Shown here: one piece after another, positions 16,808-24,585 of the stretch | Numbering within the stretch: the stretch's first letter is position 1 | Layout of the letters: the number at the start of each line of letters is the position of its first letter | NCBI GenBank assembly: GCA_020558355.1 | Contig: JAJCKG010000002.1 | Location: 1-64,000, forward strand | DNA length: 64,000 nucleotides | From: a bacterium 210820-DFI.6.37 | Lineage (GTDB): Bacteria; Bacillota; Clostridia; Peptostreptococcales; Anaerovoracaceae | Direction of reading: 5' to 3' | The notes under the pieces: generated by a model | Told to the model about the DNA's origin: nothing | What the model saw: the letters and a program-made list of their open reading frames with translations, nothing else | Database searches by the model: none | Made by a program: the position numbers and the translations under genes

Positions 16808-18298
16808 ATGTATGATGTTATTATTATTGGTGCCGGAGCGGTAGGCTGCGGTACCGCGAGAGAACTGTCAAAATATAAGCTGAAGGTGCTGGTGCTGGAA
16901 AAAGGGCACGATATCTGCTCCGGCGCCAGCAAGGCCAATTCAGGCATGATCCACGCGGGGTATGACCCGATCCCGGGAACGAATGAAGCCAAATTTAACG
17001 CTCCGGGAAGCCGTATGATGTATGAGGCCTGCGCCCAGCTGGATGTCCCCTTTGAAAAAAGCGGATGCATGGTTTTTGCTACCGATGATTCCGGCCTTGC
17101 GGAGCTGGACAAGCTGGAAGGCTTTGCGCGGCAGAATGGGGTTCATGTTGAGATTGTCCGCCCGCCGGAGCTGTATGAGCTGCAGCCGGAGATCGGAAGA
17201 GACGTAAAGGCGGTATTGTGGGTGCCGGATGGCGGCGTTACCAATCCGTTTACAGTGACCTTCGCTTTTGCCGAAAACGCCCATCACAATGGAGTGGAAT
17301 TTAAAGTGGACTGTCAGGCGCGGGATGTCCGCCGCAAGGGTGATGTCTGGCTGGTATCTACACCGGAGGGCGAATTTGAAACCCGGATGGTGGTCAACGC
17401 GGCGGGGCTTTATTCCGACAAGATCAACAATATGGTTTCTGAAAAAAAATTCAGGATCATACCCCGCTTTGGGGCCCATGTTGTTCTGGACAGAAAGCGA
17501 TCGGCAAAGCTGACTACTTCTCTGATGGAAACGCCTCACGATCTGCCCGGCGGGGGACACACCAAAGGACAGGCCATCATTCCAACGGTAGGAGGAAGTA
17601 TGCTGCTGGGCTGCGACGCGAAAGAAGTGGCGGACCCGGACACGACAGAATGGGAACGGCCTTCCGCGGAGCAGATTATCAATTATTTTAAAAACGCCTG
17701 GCACAGCCTGCCCCTTGGCAGCGACGGTTCGGAGTTTCCGGTAGATTCCATTATCGCTGTATTTGGCGGGTGCCGTCCTCACGCGGATACAAATGACTTT
17801 GTCATCGGCGAGCCAAAGGACGCTCCGGGCTTTGTCAATGCCGGCGGAACCGAATCCCCGGCCTTTACAGCCAGTCCAGCCATTGCGGAGCATGTGGCCG
17901 GCATCTGTATAGACCGTCTCAAACCGGAAAAAAATGAGAATTTCGATCCGTATCGAAGAGCAAAAAAAGTCTTTCGGGATATGACAGACGAAGAAAAGCA
18001 GCGGGCCATTTCCAAGGACCCCGATTACGCCAAGATCGTCTGCCGCTGTGAAATGGTTACAGAGGCGGAGATTCGGGACGCCATAAGAAGGCCGCTGGGG
18101 GCGCGCTCCATTGCGGCAGTTAAGCTTCGCACCAGAGCCGGAATGGGAAGATGCCAGGGCGGATTTTGCAGTCCCAGGGTCCTGGAAATCCTCTGTGAAG
18201 AGCTGGGGCTGGACCCGCTGGAAGTAACCCAGTGCGGTGGTGATTCCAGAGTGCTGGTTTCCCGCTGCGGACAGATGAGACAGGAGATTGAGAAATGA
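16808..18298 (+). CDS. GlpA-like FAD oxidoreductase with BFD-type [2Fe-2S] domain
   Basis: 496 residues. Residues 1-370 form a DAO-type FAD domain with GAGAVG (8-13). The C-terminal domain carries four Cys (C412, C414, C449, C454), the pattern of the BFD/[2Fe-2S] domain found in anaerobic glycerol-3-phosphate dehydrogenase GlpA and related enzymes. It probably oxidises a polyol phosphate or hydroxy acid and passes electrons to the partner encoded next. ATG 16808 follows AAGGAG; the longer frame from 16730 overlaps the promoter. It overlaps the next gene by ATGA. No GlpC-type membrane subunit is present. Confidence 0.85.
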   Translation: MYDVIIIGAGAVGCGTARELSKYKLKVLVLEKGHDICSGASKANSGMIHAGYDPIPGTNEAKFNAPGSRMMYEACAQLDVPFEKSGCMVFATDDSGLAELDKLEGFARQNGVHVEIVRPPELYELQPEIGRDVKAVLWVPDGGVTNPFTVTFAFAENAHHNGVEFKVDCQARDVRRKGDVWLVSTPEGEFETRMVVNAAGLYSDKINNMVSEKKFRIIPRFGAHVVLDRKRSAKLTTSLMETPHDLPGGGHTKGQAIIPTVGGSMLLGCDAKEVADPDTTEWERPSAEQIINYFKNAWHSLPLGSDGSEFPVDSIIAVFGGCRPHADTNDFVIGEPKDAPGFVNAGGTESPAFTASPAIAEHVAGICIDRLKPEKNENFDPYRRAKKVFRDMTDEEKQRAISKDPDYAKIVCRCEMVTEAEIRDAIRRPLGARSIAAVKLRTRAGMGRCQGGFCSPRVLEILCEELGLDPLEVTQCGGDSRVLVSRCGQMRQEIEK

Positions 18299-19584
18299 GA
18301 GAGGTTGATATTGCCATTATCGGCGGCGGCGCGGCCGGAATGGCGGCGGCAGTCGGCGCTTATAAAGCTGGAATAAAAGATATTCTGATTCTGGAACGGA
18401 ACGACTCTCTGGGCGGTGTGCTGCATCAGTGCATTCACAATGGCTTTGGCCTGCATCGCTTTCAGGAGGACCTGACAGGAGTGGAATTTGCTCAGCGGTA
18501 CCAGGACATGGTAGCGGAGCGAAAGATTACATATATGCTCAGAACCTTTGTAATCGATCTAAATAAAGATAAGATCATTACAGCGGTAAATCCAAAGCAG
18601 GGACTGATCAAGATCCGCGCCAAGGCCGTGATCCTGGCCATGGGATGCCGGGAACGCAGCCGCAACAATCTGCTTATTCCGGGAACCCGGGGAGCGGGTA
18701 TTCTTACAGCGGGAACAGCCCAGCGCTATCTGAATCTGGATGGATATTTGCCGGGGAAAAAGGTGGTCATTCTCGGGTCAGGAGATATTGGGCTGATTAT
18801 GGCGAGACAATTTGTGCTGGAAGGCGTTTCTGTGGAAGCTGTAGTGGAAGTGATGCCTTATTCAGGAGGGCTTCCAAGAAATATGAAGCAGTGTATCGAG
18901 GATTTTGATATACCGGTCTATTACAATTCGACGGTCAGTAAAATATGCGGAAGAGAGCGGGTCTCATCTGTGTGGATCAGCCAGGTGGACGAAAACCGCC
19001 GCCCTGTAGAGGGAACCGAATTTGAGGTGGAATGCGACACACTGATGATCTCGGCTGGACTGATTCCGGAAAACGAACTGACCGAGCAGGCGGGGATTGC
19101 CATATCCCCCGTTACAAAGGGGGCCGTTGTCACAGAAGATAACCAGACCTCGGTAAGGGGTATTTTTTCCTGCGGCAACGTGCTTCATGTTCATGATCTT
19201 GTGGACTTTGTAAGCGAGGAAGGAGAGGAAACCGGAGCTTTTGCGGCGGCCTATGTGATGGAAGATGAGGCGCTTTCGGTCTCTGAGCGAAGTTCTGCGG
19301 ACAGAACCTGCGTCCGGATAAAGAGCGGAAATGGGGCCGGAGGCGTCGTACCGCAGCTGGTGCGAAAAGATACCGCAAGGGAAACCGTATCATTCATGTT
19401 CCGGCCGAAAGCTAAATTCAAGGACGTTAAGATTACAGTAACCTCTCAGGGGAAAGAAATCTTCAGTAAGCCGCGCGCTGCCGTATCTCCCGGCGAAATG
19501 TGCAAGATAACCGTCGGAGCGGAGCTTTTGCGTCAGGCGGCGGACATACTGGAAATCGGAATTCAGGAGGCGGAACATGTGTGA
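18295..19584 (+). CDS. NAD(P)/FAD-dependent oxidoreductase
   Basis: 429 residues, pyridine nucleotide-disulfide reductase fold. GGGAAG (10-15) binds FAD, LGSGDIGLIMARQ (about 161-173) forms the second nucleotide fold, and GIFSCGNVLHVHDLVD (about 288-303) is the FAD-binding C-terminal motif. The redox-active CxxC of thioredoxin reductases is absent. Homologues are annotated near GlpA-like proteins and DUF1667 proteins in Clostridia and Thermotogae and likely form a three-part complex with them. It overlaps both neighbours, so subunit ratios are probably coupled. Confidence 0.82.
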   Translation: MREVDIAIIGGGAAGMAAAVGAYKAGIKDILILERNDSLGGVLHQCIHNGFGLHRFQEDLTGVEFAQRYQDMVAERKITYMLRTFVIDLNKDKIITAVNPKQGLIKIRAKAVILAMGCRERSRNNLLIPGTRGAGILTAGTAQRYLNLDGYLPGKKVVILGSGDIGLIMARQFVLEGVSVEAVVEVMPYSGGLPRNMKQCIEDFDIPVYYNSTVSKICGRERVSSVWISQVDENRRPVEGTEFEVECDTLMISAGLIPENELTEQAGIAISPVTKGAVVTEDNQTSVRGIFSCGNVLHVHDLVDFVSEEGEETGAFAAAYVMEDEALSVSERSSADRTCVRIKSGNGAGGVVPQLVRKDTARETVSFMFRPKAKFKDVKITVTSQGKEIFSKPRAAVSPGEMCKITVGAELLRQAADILEIGIQEAEHV

Positions 19585-19939
19585 GAAAGAAAAGCAAACC
19601 ATGATTTGCATTAATTGCCCGAAAGGATGCGGGTTAAAGGCGGAATGGAATGGAAAGGCGTGGTCCGTCAGCGGTAACGACTGCCCCAGCGGAGAACAGT
19701 ACGCAATACAGGAATTGACGGATCCCCGGCGGATTCTGACTGCTCTTATGCGGCCGGAAGGCTCGGAAAAACCAGTCAGCGTCAAAACAGACCGGCCAGT
19801 GCCAAAGACCCGGCTGATGGAGTGCGCCGCGAGTATCTATCAGGTACATCCAAAGCTTCCTATTGCCGCTGGGGATATTCTGATTAAGGATCTGTGCGAA
19901 ACAGGGGCAAACGTAGTCGCCACCAGAGACGCGCGGTAA
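19577..19939 (+). CDS. DUF1667 protein
   Basis: 120 residues. The N-terminal CINCPKGC motif (about 11-18) and C34 could bind iron or zinc; the text matches the DUF1667 family that accompanies GlpA-like and NAD(P)/FAD oxidoreductases. Thought to be a small electron-transfer or assembly subunit, but the function is not established. Overlaps the previous gene by 8 bases; CAGGAGG precedes the start. It ends the three-gene unit; a hairpin and a new gene follow 65 bases later. Confidence 0.8.
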   Translation: MCEKEKQTMICINCPKGCGLKAEWNGKAWSVSGNDCPSGEQYAIQELTDPRRILTALMRPEGSEKPVSVKTDRPVPKTRLMECAASIYQVHPKLPIAAGDILIKDLCETGANVVATRDAR

Positions 19940-19961
19940 AAAGAAGCAAAAATATTTATAT

Positions 19962-19995
19962 ACCTCCCAACATTGGTCAATACTAATTGGGAGGT
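19962..19995 (+). promoter_or_regulatory. Hairpin masking the ribosome binding site
   Basis: ACCTCCCAA (19962-19970) pairs perfectly with TTGGGAGGT (19987-19995). The 3' arm contains the GGGAGGT ribosome site of the next gene, 8 nt before its ATG at 20004. Formation of the 9-bp stem with a 16-base loop would block ribosome entry. It could alternatively be a DNA operator. Confidence 0.65.
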
Positions 19996-20003
19996 GTTAT
20001 ATT

Positions 20004-21362
20004 ATGGAGCAGAGAAAATCGATTTGGGAGACGGATGACAGTGGGCTGACGCGGGAAGGCGAAAACAGACCCAGGCTGACGGATTCCATAAAAAAGGATG
20101 TAATCGTTATAGGCGGCGGAATGGCGGGTATCCTGACGGCCTGGTTCCTGCAGCGCAAGGGCGCGGATGTGGCTGTTGTGGAAGCTGCCGGCGTGGGAAG
20201 CGGGCAGACCGCCCATACCACCGCGAAAATTACATGGCAGCACGGCTTGATCTACGCCTGGCTGACGCAAAAGCTGGGGCCGGAAGCCGCGGGAGAATAC
20301 GCAAGAGCCGGACAGCAGGCTGCAGAGGATTATCAGCAGATCATCCAGGGGGAGCGAATCGATTGCGATTTCAAGCGGCTTCCCGCGTATCTTTATACAA
20401 AGGACCGCCTCGGCGATCTGGAAGATGAGGCTATGGCGGCCCGGCTCTGCGGGATCGACTGCAAAATACAGAAGGAAACAGAGCTGCCCTTTCCCGTAGC
20501 CGGAGCTCTGCGCTTTGACGGGCAGGCCAGCTTTCATCCCTTAAAATTTCTTCGGGCTGTCAGTGAGAAGCTGGAAATCTATGAGAATTCCCCAGTCCTT
20601 GAGATGGATGGCTGTACCGTAACGACTCCGGAGGGATCGGCGGAAGGCAAATCGGTTATCCTTGCTTCCCATTTTCCATTTATCAATGTTCCCGGCTATT
20701 ATTTTTTGAAGACGCATCAGGAGCGAAGCTATGTTCTGGCGCTGGAGCGGGCGCAGCGGCTGCGGGGAATGTATTACGGCATCGATCCGGGGCTGAGCTG
20801 GTCCATGCGCTCCGCGGGGGACTGCTTGCTGTTGGGAGGGGCCGGACACCGGACCGGCTTTATTCCAAAACAGGATCCTTACACTGTTTTGCGTGAAACG
20901 GCGGAAGCCTTCTGGCCCGGCGCGTCGGTGGTGGAAAGCTGGTCCGCTCAGGACTGCGTGGCTGCCGGTCGGCTTCCATACATTGGGCCTTTCTCGAAAA
21001 ATACGCCTGGCCTTTATGTGGCAACCGGGTTTGGAAAATGGGGAATGGTTCACTCTATGATCAGCGCGCGTGTTCTGACTAATGAGATTATGGGAACCGC
21101 AAGGAGGAAAAAGACCATCTTTGATCCGGGAAAGCGCAAACTTTCCACAGGGCTTGCGGCTATTTTGAAAAACGGAGCGGTCAGTACGAAGAATCTGATG
21201 GCTTCCTGGGCGGGCGTCAGGCCAAAATGCCCCCACTTGGGATGCCGCCTTCACTGGAATCCATGGGAAAGCACCTGGGAATGCCAGTGCCATGGCTCCA
21301 GGTTCGGGGAAGATGGAAGCCTTTTAGCGGATCCGGCCCAGACAAAGCTTGATTTTGATTAG
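20004..21362 (+). CDS. FAD-dependent oxidoreductase with C-terminal Rieske domain
   Basis: 452 residues. A DAO-type FAD domain starts at IVIGGGMAGI (about 34-43). A C-terminal Rieske [2Fe-2S] domain has C409-P-H411 and C427-x2-H430, the four expected ligands. The two domains together suggest electron transfer from an oxidised substrate to, or from, a soluble carrier. Homologues in Firmicutes and Actinobacteria have no settled role. It follows the GlpA-like unit but has its own hairpin-masked ribosome site, so it may be regulated separately. It overlaps the convergent MGMT-like gene by 4 bases. Confidence 0.85.
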   Translation: MEQRKSIWETDDSGLTREGENRPRLTDSIKKDVIVIGGGMAGILTAWFLQRKGADVAVVEAAGVGSGQTAHTTAKITWQHGLIYAWLTQKLGPEAAGEYARAGQQAAEDYQQIIQGERIDCDFKRLPAYLYTKDRLGDLEDEAMAARLCGIDCKIQKETELPFPVAGALRFDGQASFHPLKFLRAVSEKLEIYENSPVLEMDGCTVTTPEGSAEGKSVILASHFPFINVPGYYFLKTHQERSYVLALERAQRLRGMYYGIDPGLSWSMRSAGDCLLLGGAGHRTGFIPKQDPYTVLRETAEAFWPGASVVESWSAQDCVAAGRLPYIGPFSKNTPGLYVATGFGKWGMVHSMISARVLTNEIMGTARRKKTIFDPGKRKLSTGLAAILKNGAVSTKNLMASWAGVRPKCPHLGCRLHWNPWESTWECQCHGSRFGEDGSLLADPAQTKLDFD

Positions 21363-21670
21363 AGCGGGGTCCATTGGCAGGCTTTCAGGTCGACATGCAG
21401 CGGGTCCTTGAATGTGACGCCCTCTGCTGCTAAAAGGGATTTCTGTTCCTGCCATCCGGGAACCAGCCTGCCTGCGTGATTGACTACCCGGTGGCAGGGG
21501 TAGCTTCCGTAATATTCGGCCATACTGAGAACTTTTCCCACAAGCCGGGCGTTTTTTTCTCTGCCGATGAGGCGGGCGATCTGCCCGTAGGTTGCCACGC
21601 GTCCCTGAGGGATCTCATCTACCACCGAAAGGATTTCATAAATCAGGGATTCGTCTAAAATTTTCTTCAT
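21359..21670 (-). CDS. MGMT-family protein, short (DNA-binding/alkyltransferase domain)
   Basis: 103 residues: only the C-terminal catalytic and DNA-binding domain of O6-alkylguanine-DNA alkyltransferase. The acceptor Cys is retained as PCHRVV (C59-H60-R61), unlike true alkyltransferase-like proteins where Trp replaces it. LLAAEGV (79-85) matches the helix that follows. It could repair alkylated guanine or flag it for excision repair. It is read toward and overlaps the Rieske-FAD gene; a TATAAT (reverse strand near 21713) may be its -10. Confidence 0.82.
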   Translation of the reverse strand: MKKILDESLIYEILSVVDEIPQGRVATYGQIARLIGREKNARLVGKVLSMAEYYGSYPCHRVVNHAGRLVPGWQEQKSLLAAEGVTFKDPLHVDLKACQWTPL

Positions 21671-21777
21671 CTTGCCGCTCCTTGCTCAGCTGGATTATTT
21701 GTCAGAACTATTATAGCATGATCCGGCGGCTTCATACAGCGGCGGAGTTTGCGATTTTTATTATGTAGGAAATATCA

Positions 21778-21825
21778 ACAAAGTCTACCGCTGAACATAA
21801 ATCGGCGAAGCCGACTTTGTTTTTA
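21778..21825 (+). terminator. Orphan terminator-like hairpin before the DUF255 gene
   Basis: ACAAAGTC (21778-21785) pairs with GACTTTGT (21813-21820), an inner CGCTGA/TCGGCG stem lies inside, and a T-run follows. There is no rightward gene ending nearby, so it could be a transcription attenuator in the leader of the next gene or the end of a small RNA. Confidence 0.5.
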
Positions 21826-21889
21826 TGGGATGAAATTTCAAAAAAGGATATACTAATTCGTGGAGACGCTTATCGAGGAGGGAATAAAA

Positions 21890-23890
21890 GTGGAGCATCG
21901 CATAAGAAAACCAAACCGGCTGGTACGGGAAAAATCCCCTTATCTTCTGCAGCACGCGGAAAACCCGGTGAACTGGTATCCATGGTGTGAAGAGGCCTTT
22001 CAAAAGGCACAGCAGCGGGATGTTCCGGTGTTTCTCAGCATCGGCTATTCTACCTGCCATTGGTGTCACGTTATGGCCCATGAATCTTTTGAGGATGAAG
22101 AGGTAGCGGAGATTCTCAACAGAGGCTTTGTTTGCGTAAAAGTGGACCGGGAAGAAAGACCGGATATCGATTCCGTCTATATGGCGGCCTGTCAGGCTCT
22201 TACCGGGTCCGGAGGCTGGCCGCTGACGATCCTTATGACCCCGGATAAAAAGCCTTTCTTTGCGGGAACTTATTTCCCGAAAAAAGAAAAGTTCGGCAGT
22301 CTGGGCCTGATTGAGATCCTTACCTTCATTGAAAAGAATTGGAAGGTGAAAAAACAGCAGCTGATAGAAGAAAGTCAGCGCGTTATTCGGTTCCTTGAAG
22401 AAACCGGGCAGCGGGAGGAAAGCGAAGAGATGGCTCCGGACGCGCTGCTGGAGGGCGGAAGGGCGTATTTTAAAAAGAGCTTTGACGCGAAGCGCGGCGG
22501 TTTTGGCCCAAGCCCTAAATTTCCATCGCCACATAATCTGCTGTTCCTTTTGGAGCAGGATGACCGGGAATGTATGGACATGGCGGAAAAGACTCTGCTG
22601 CAGATGTATCGGGGCGGCATATTTGACCATATCGGAGGGGGCTTTTGCCGTTATTCAACCGATGAAGCGTGGCTGGTGCCGCATTTTGAGAAAATGCTTT
22701 ATGATAACGCGCTGCTTCTTCTGGCCTATGGCAGGGCCTTCCGTCAGACGGGGAAGGAATTGTACCGGTACGCGGCAGACCGGATCGCGGCATACGTTTT
22801 TCGGGAGCTTACCCATGAAGAGGGAGGCTTTTACTGCAGCCAGGACGCGGACAGTGACGGAGAAGAAGGAAAATACTATGTGTTTTCTCCTGGAGAAATC
22901 AAAGAAGCGCTGGGAGATGAGAAGGGAGAGGCCTTCTGCGGACGGTTTGATATTGGAGGAAGCGGAAATTTTCAGGGAAAAAGCATTCCGAATCTGCTGA
23001 AAACAGAGGACTATGAAACTCGGGAGGCTCCGGATTCTTTGGAACGGCTGGTCCGGTACCGGAAAAAGCGGACCCGGCTCCACAGAGATGATAAGATCCT
23101 GACCGGTTGGAATGGCCTGATGATCAGCGCGCTGGCGAAAACCTCCGCTCAGCTGGACCGACCGGAATTTTTACAGGGGGCGCTTCGGGCCGAAGCCTTT
23201 GTATGGGATCATCTTCGTCAGGATGACGGGTCGCTGCTGACCAGATGGCGGCAGGGCGAGGCCGCTTTCCGGGGCACCCTTGAGGATCACGCATTTCTTG
23301 CCTGGGCGGAGCTGGAGTGTTATGAAGCGACCTTTCAGGTTCAGTATCTTGAGAGGGCGGCGCTTGTGGGAAGTCAGATGCTGGATCAGTTTTTTGACTG
23401 GAAGCGGGGCGGCTGCTTTTTGTACGGAAAGGACAGCGAAAAGCTTTTTACGCGCCCGAAGGAGCTTTACGATGGAGCCATGCCTTCAGGAAACTCCGCG
23501 GCGGCGCTGGTCATGAAGAGGCTTGCTTTCTTTACAGGGACTTCCAGATGGAGAGAGGCGTGGGAGCGGCAGAAACGATTTTTGCTGAGGAGCGTCCGGC
23601 ATCCGGCAGGACACAGCTTTTTTCTGTGGGTCCTTACGGAAGAAGAGCGAGACAGAGGGCAGCTGATCTGTACAGCTAAAAAAGGGGTTTCGGCTGAAGA
23701 GCTGCGGGCGCTGGATCTGGAAGTTTTAGTGAAAACCGAAGAAAATCAAAAAGCCATTGAAACGGTAGCTCCTTTTCTGAAGGATTACCCGATTCCCGAT
23801 TCTGGAACAAATTATTATTTTTGTAAAGGAAATCAATGCAATGAGGTGGTACACTCGATTTGCGAGCTGGGAAATTTTACAAATAAATGA
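21890..23890 (+). CDS. Thioredoxin-domain protein, DUF255/YyaL family
   Basis: 666 residues. The N-terminal thioredoxin-like DUF255 domain (1-165) has STCHWCHVM with C56-x2-C59. The rest is a six-hairpin glycosidase-like (alpha/alpha) barrel with repeated [15 protein letters not shown] segments. The physiological role of this widespread family (YyaL, spermatogenesis-associated SSP411) is unknown; redox or sugar-related roles have been suggested. GTG 21890 follows GAGGAGGG by 7 nt and is preferred to the GTG at 21860. It is followed by a promoter for another gene, so it is probably a single-gene unit. Confidence 0.88.
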   Translation: MEHRIRKPNRLVREKSPYLLQHAENPVNWYPWCEEAFQKAQQRDVPVFLSIGYSTCHWCHVMAHESFEDEEVAEILNRGFVCVKVDREERPDIDSVYMAACQALTGSGGWPLTILMTPDKKPFFAGTYFPKKEKFGSLGLIEILTFIEKNWKVKKQQLIEESQRVIRFLEETGQREESEEMAPDALLEGGRAYFKKSFDAKRGGFGPSPKFPSPHNLLFLLEQDDRECMDMAEKTLLQMYRGGIFDHIGGGFCRYSTDEAWLVPHFEKMLYDNALLLLAYGRAFRQTGKELYRYAADRIAAYVFRELTHEEGGFYCSQDADSDGEEGKYYVFSPGEIKEALGDEKGEAFCGRFDIGGSGNFQGKSIPNLLKTEDYETREAPDSLERLVRYRKKRTRLHRDDKILTGWNGLMISALAKTSAQLDRPEFLQGALRAEAFVWDHLRQDDGSLLTRWRQGEAAFRGTLEDHAFLAWAELECYEATFQVQYLERAALVGSQMLDQFFDWKRGGCFLYGKDSEKLFTRPKELYDGAMPSGNSAAALVMKRLAFFTGTSRWREAWERQKRFLLRSVRHPAGHSFFLWVLTEEERDRGQLICTAKKGVSAEELRALDLEVLVKTEENQKAIETVAPFLKDYPIPDSGTNYYFCKGNQCNEVVHSICELGNFTNK

Positions 23891-23919
23891 TTGACAATAT
23901 TTTCTAAATAATATATAAT
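23891..23919 (+). promoter_or_regulatory. Near-consensus promoter
   Basis: TTGACA (23891-23896), a 17-bp spacer and TATAAT (23914-23919): a perfect match to the housekeeping consensus. A GCGGGC/GCCCGC hairpin (23926-23947) lies right at the expected 5' end of the transcript and may protect it. Confidence 0.85.
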
Positions 23920-23977
23920 ATGGATGCGGGCGAAAAAGGGGGCCCGCGTCCAAACTGGGAAAGGAGAGATACATAAA

Positions 23978-24214
23978 ATGTTGGAAAACGGAAGAACAGA
24001 GATCGAATTTGAAATCAAAGAAAAAATCGGGGTGATCAAGGCATACCCTACTGGTTGGAACAAAGAACTGAATGTGGTAGCCTGGAACGGAACCGCGGCC
24101 AAATATGACATAAGAGACTGGAGTCCGGATCATGAGCATATGTCCCGGGGTGTTACGCTTCACCCTGATGAAATGAGGAAGGTCCTCCGGCTTCTCGAAG
24201 AAAGAGAGGTCTGA
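23978..24214 (+). CDS. YdbC/PC4-family ssDNA-binding protein
   Basis: 78 residues. The text EIKEKIGVIKAYPTGWNKELNV and the middle stretch KYDIRDWSPDHEHMSRGVTL fit the YdbC family, small dimers with the fold of the transcription coactivator PC4 that bind single-stranded DNA. ATG 23978 follows AAAGGAG; the frame upstream to 23924 is not needed. A near-consensus promoter means it is likely abundant. It may act in transcription, replication or repair; no specific role is shown. Confidence 0.75.
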   Translation: MLENGRTEIEFEIKEKIGVIKAYPTGWNKELNVVAWNGTAAKYDIRDWSPDHEHMSRGVTLHPDEMRKVLRLLEEREV

Positions 24215-24279
24215 TGCGGGCACACAGAACAGAAAGACCGCATATAGTAAAGGGAAACGATATTTAGGAGGTATTCCAT

Positions 24280-24462
24280 ATGAGACGTTATGATGACCAG
24301 CGGGAAGGCAGAGATACTTCCCTGCTTTTCTTCTTTCTGATTCTTGTGATGATTTTCTGCAAACCGGGAATTGTCGGCTGCGGCAGAGACGATTATGACT
24401 GCGGCTGCGAGCATGAGCGGGAACACGACTGCGGATGCTGCGAACCGGTATGTGAGTGCTAG
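24280..24462 (+). CDS. Small cysteine-rich membrane peptide (60 residues)
   Basis: 60 residues: a charged N-terminus (1-13), one membrane segment (14-27, LLFFFLILVMIF) and a Cys/Asp/Glu-rich tail with eight Cys in 33 residues, including CGCEHE, CGCC and CEC clusters. AGGAGG lies 7 nt before ATG and a strong terminator follows, so it is a real gene. I do not recognise the family. The tail could bind metal (zinc, iron or copper) or a cluster. It sits 65 bases after the YdbC-like gene and likely shares its promoter. Confidence 0.72.
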   Translation: MRRYDDQREGRDTSLLFFFLILVMIFCKPGIVGCGRDDYDCGCEHEREHDCGCCEPVCEC

Positions 24463-24482
24463 CTGCCTTTGATTTCTGAGAG

Positions 24483-24510
24483 ATTCCGCCTGTTTTCAGG
24501 CGGAATTTTT
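24483..24510 (+). terminator. Intrinsic terminator
   Basis: ATTCCGCCTG pairs with CAGGCGGAAT around TTTT, followed by a T-run. It ends the unit of the YdbC-like and Cys-rich genes. Confidence 0.92.
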
Positions 24511-24526
24511 CCTTTTACAGGTATTT

Positions 24527-24556
24527 TTGCCATTCCCGCGTAAAATATGATATACT
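24527..24556 (+). promoter_or_regulatory. Promoter for nucleoside kinase operon
   Basis: TTGCCA (24527-24532), an 18-bp spacer and TATACT (24551-24556), 30 bases before the TTG start of the nucleoside kinase gene. Confidence 0.65.
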
Positions 24557-24585
24557 AATAAGAATCATCCGAGGAGGAATTTTCA

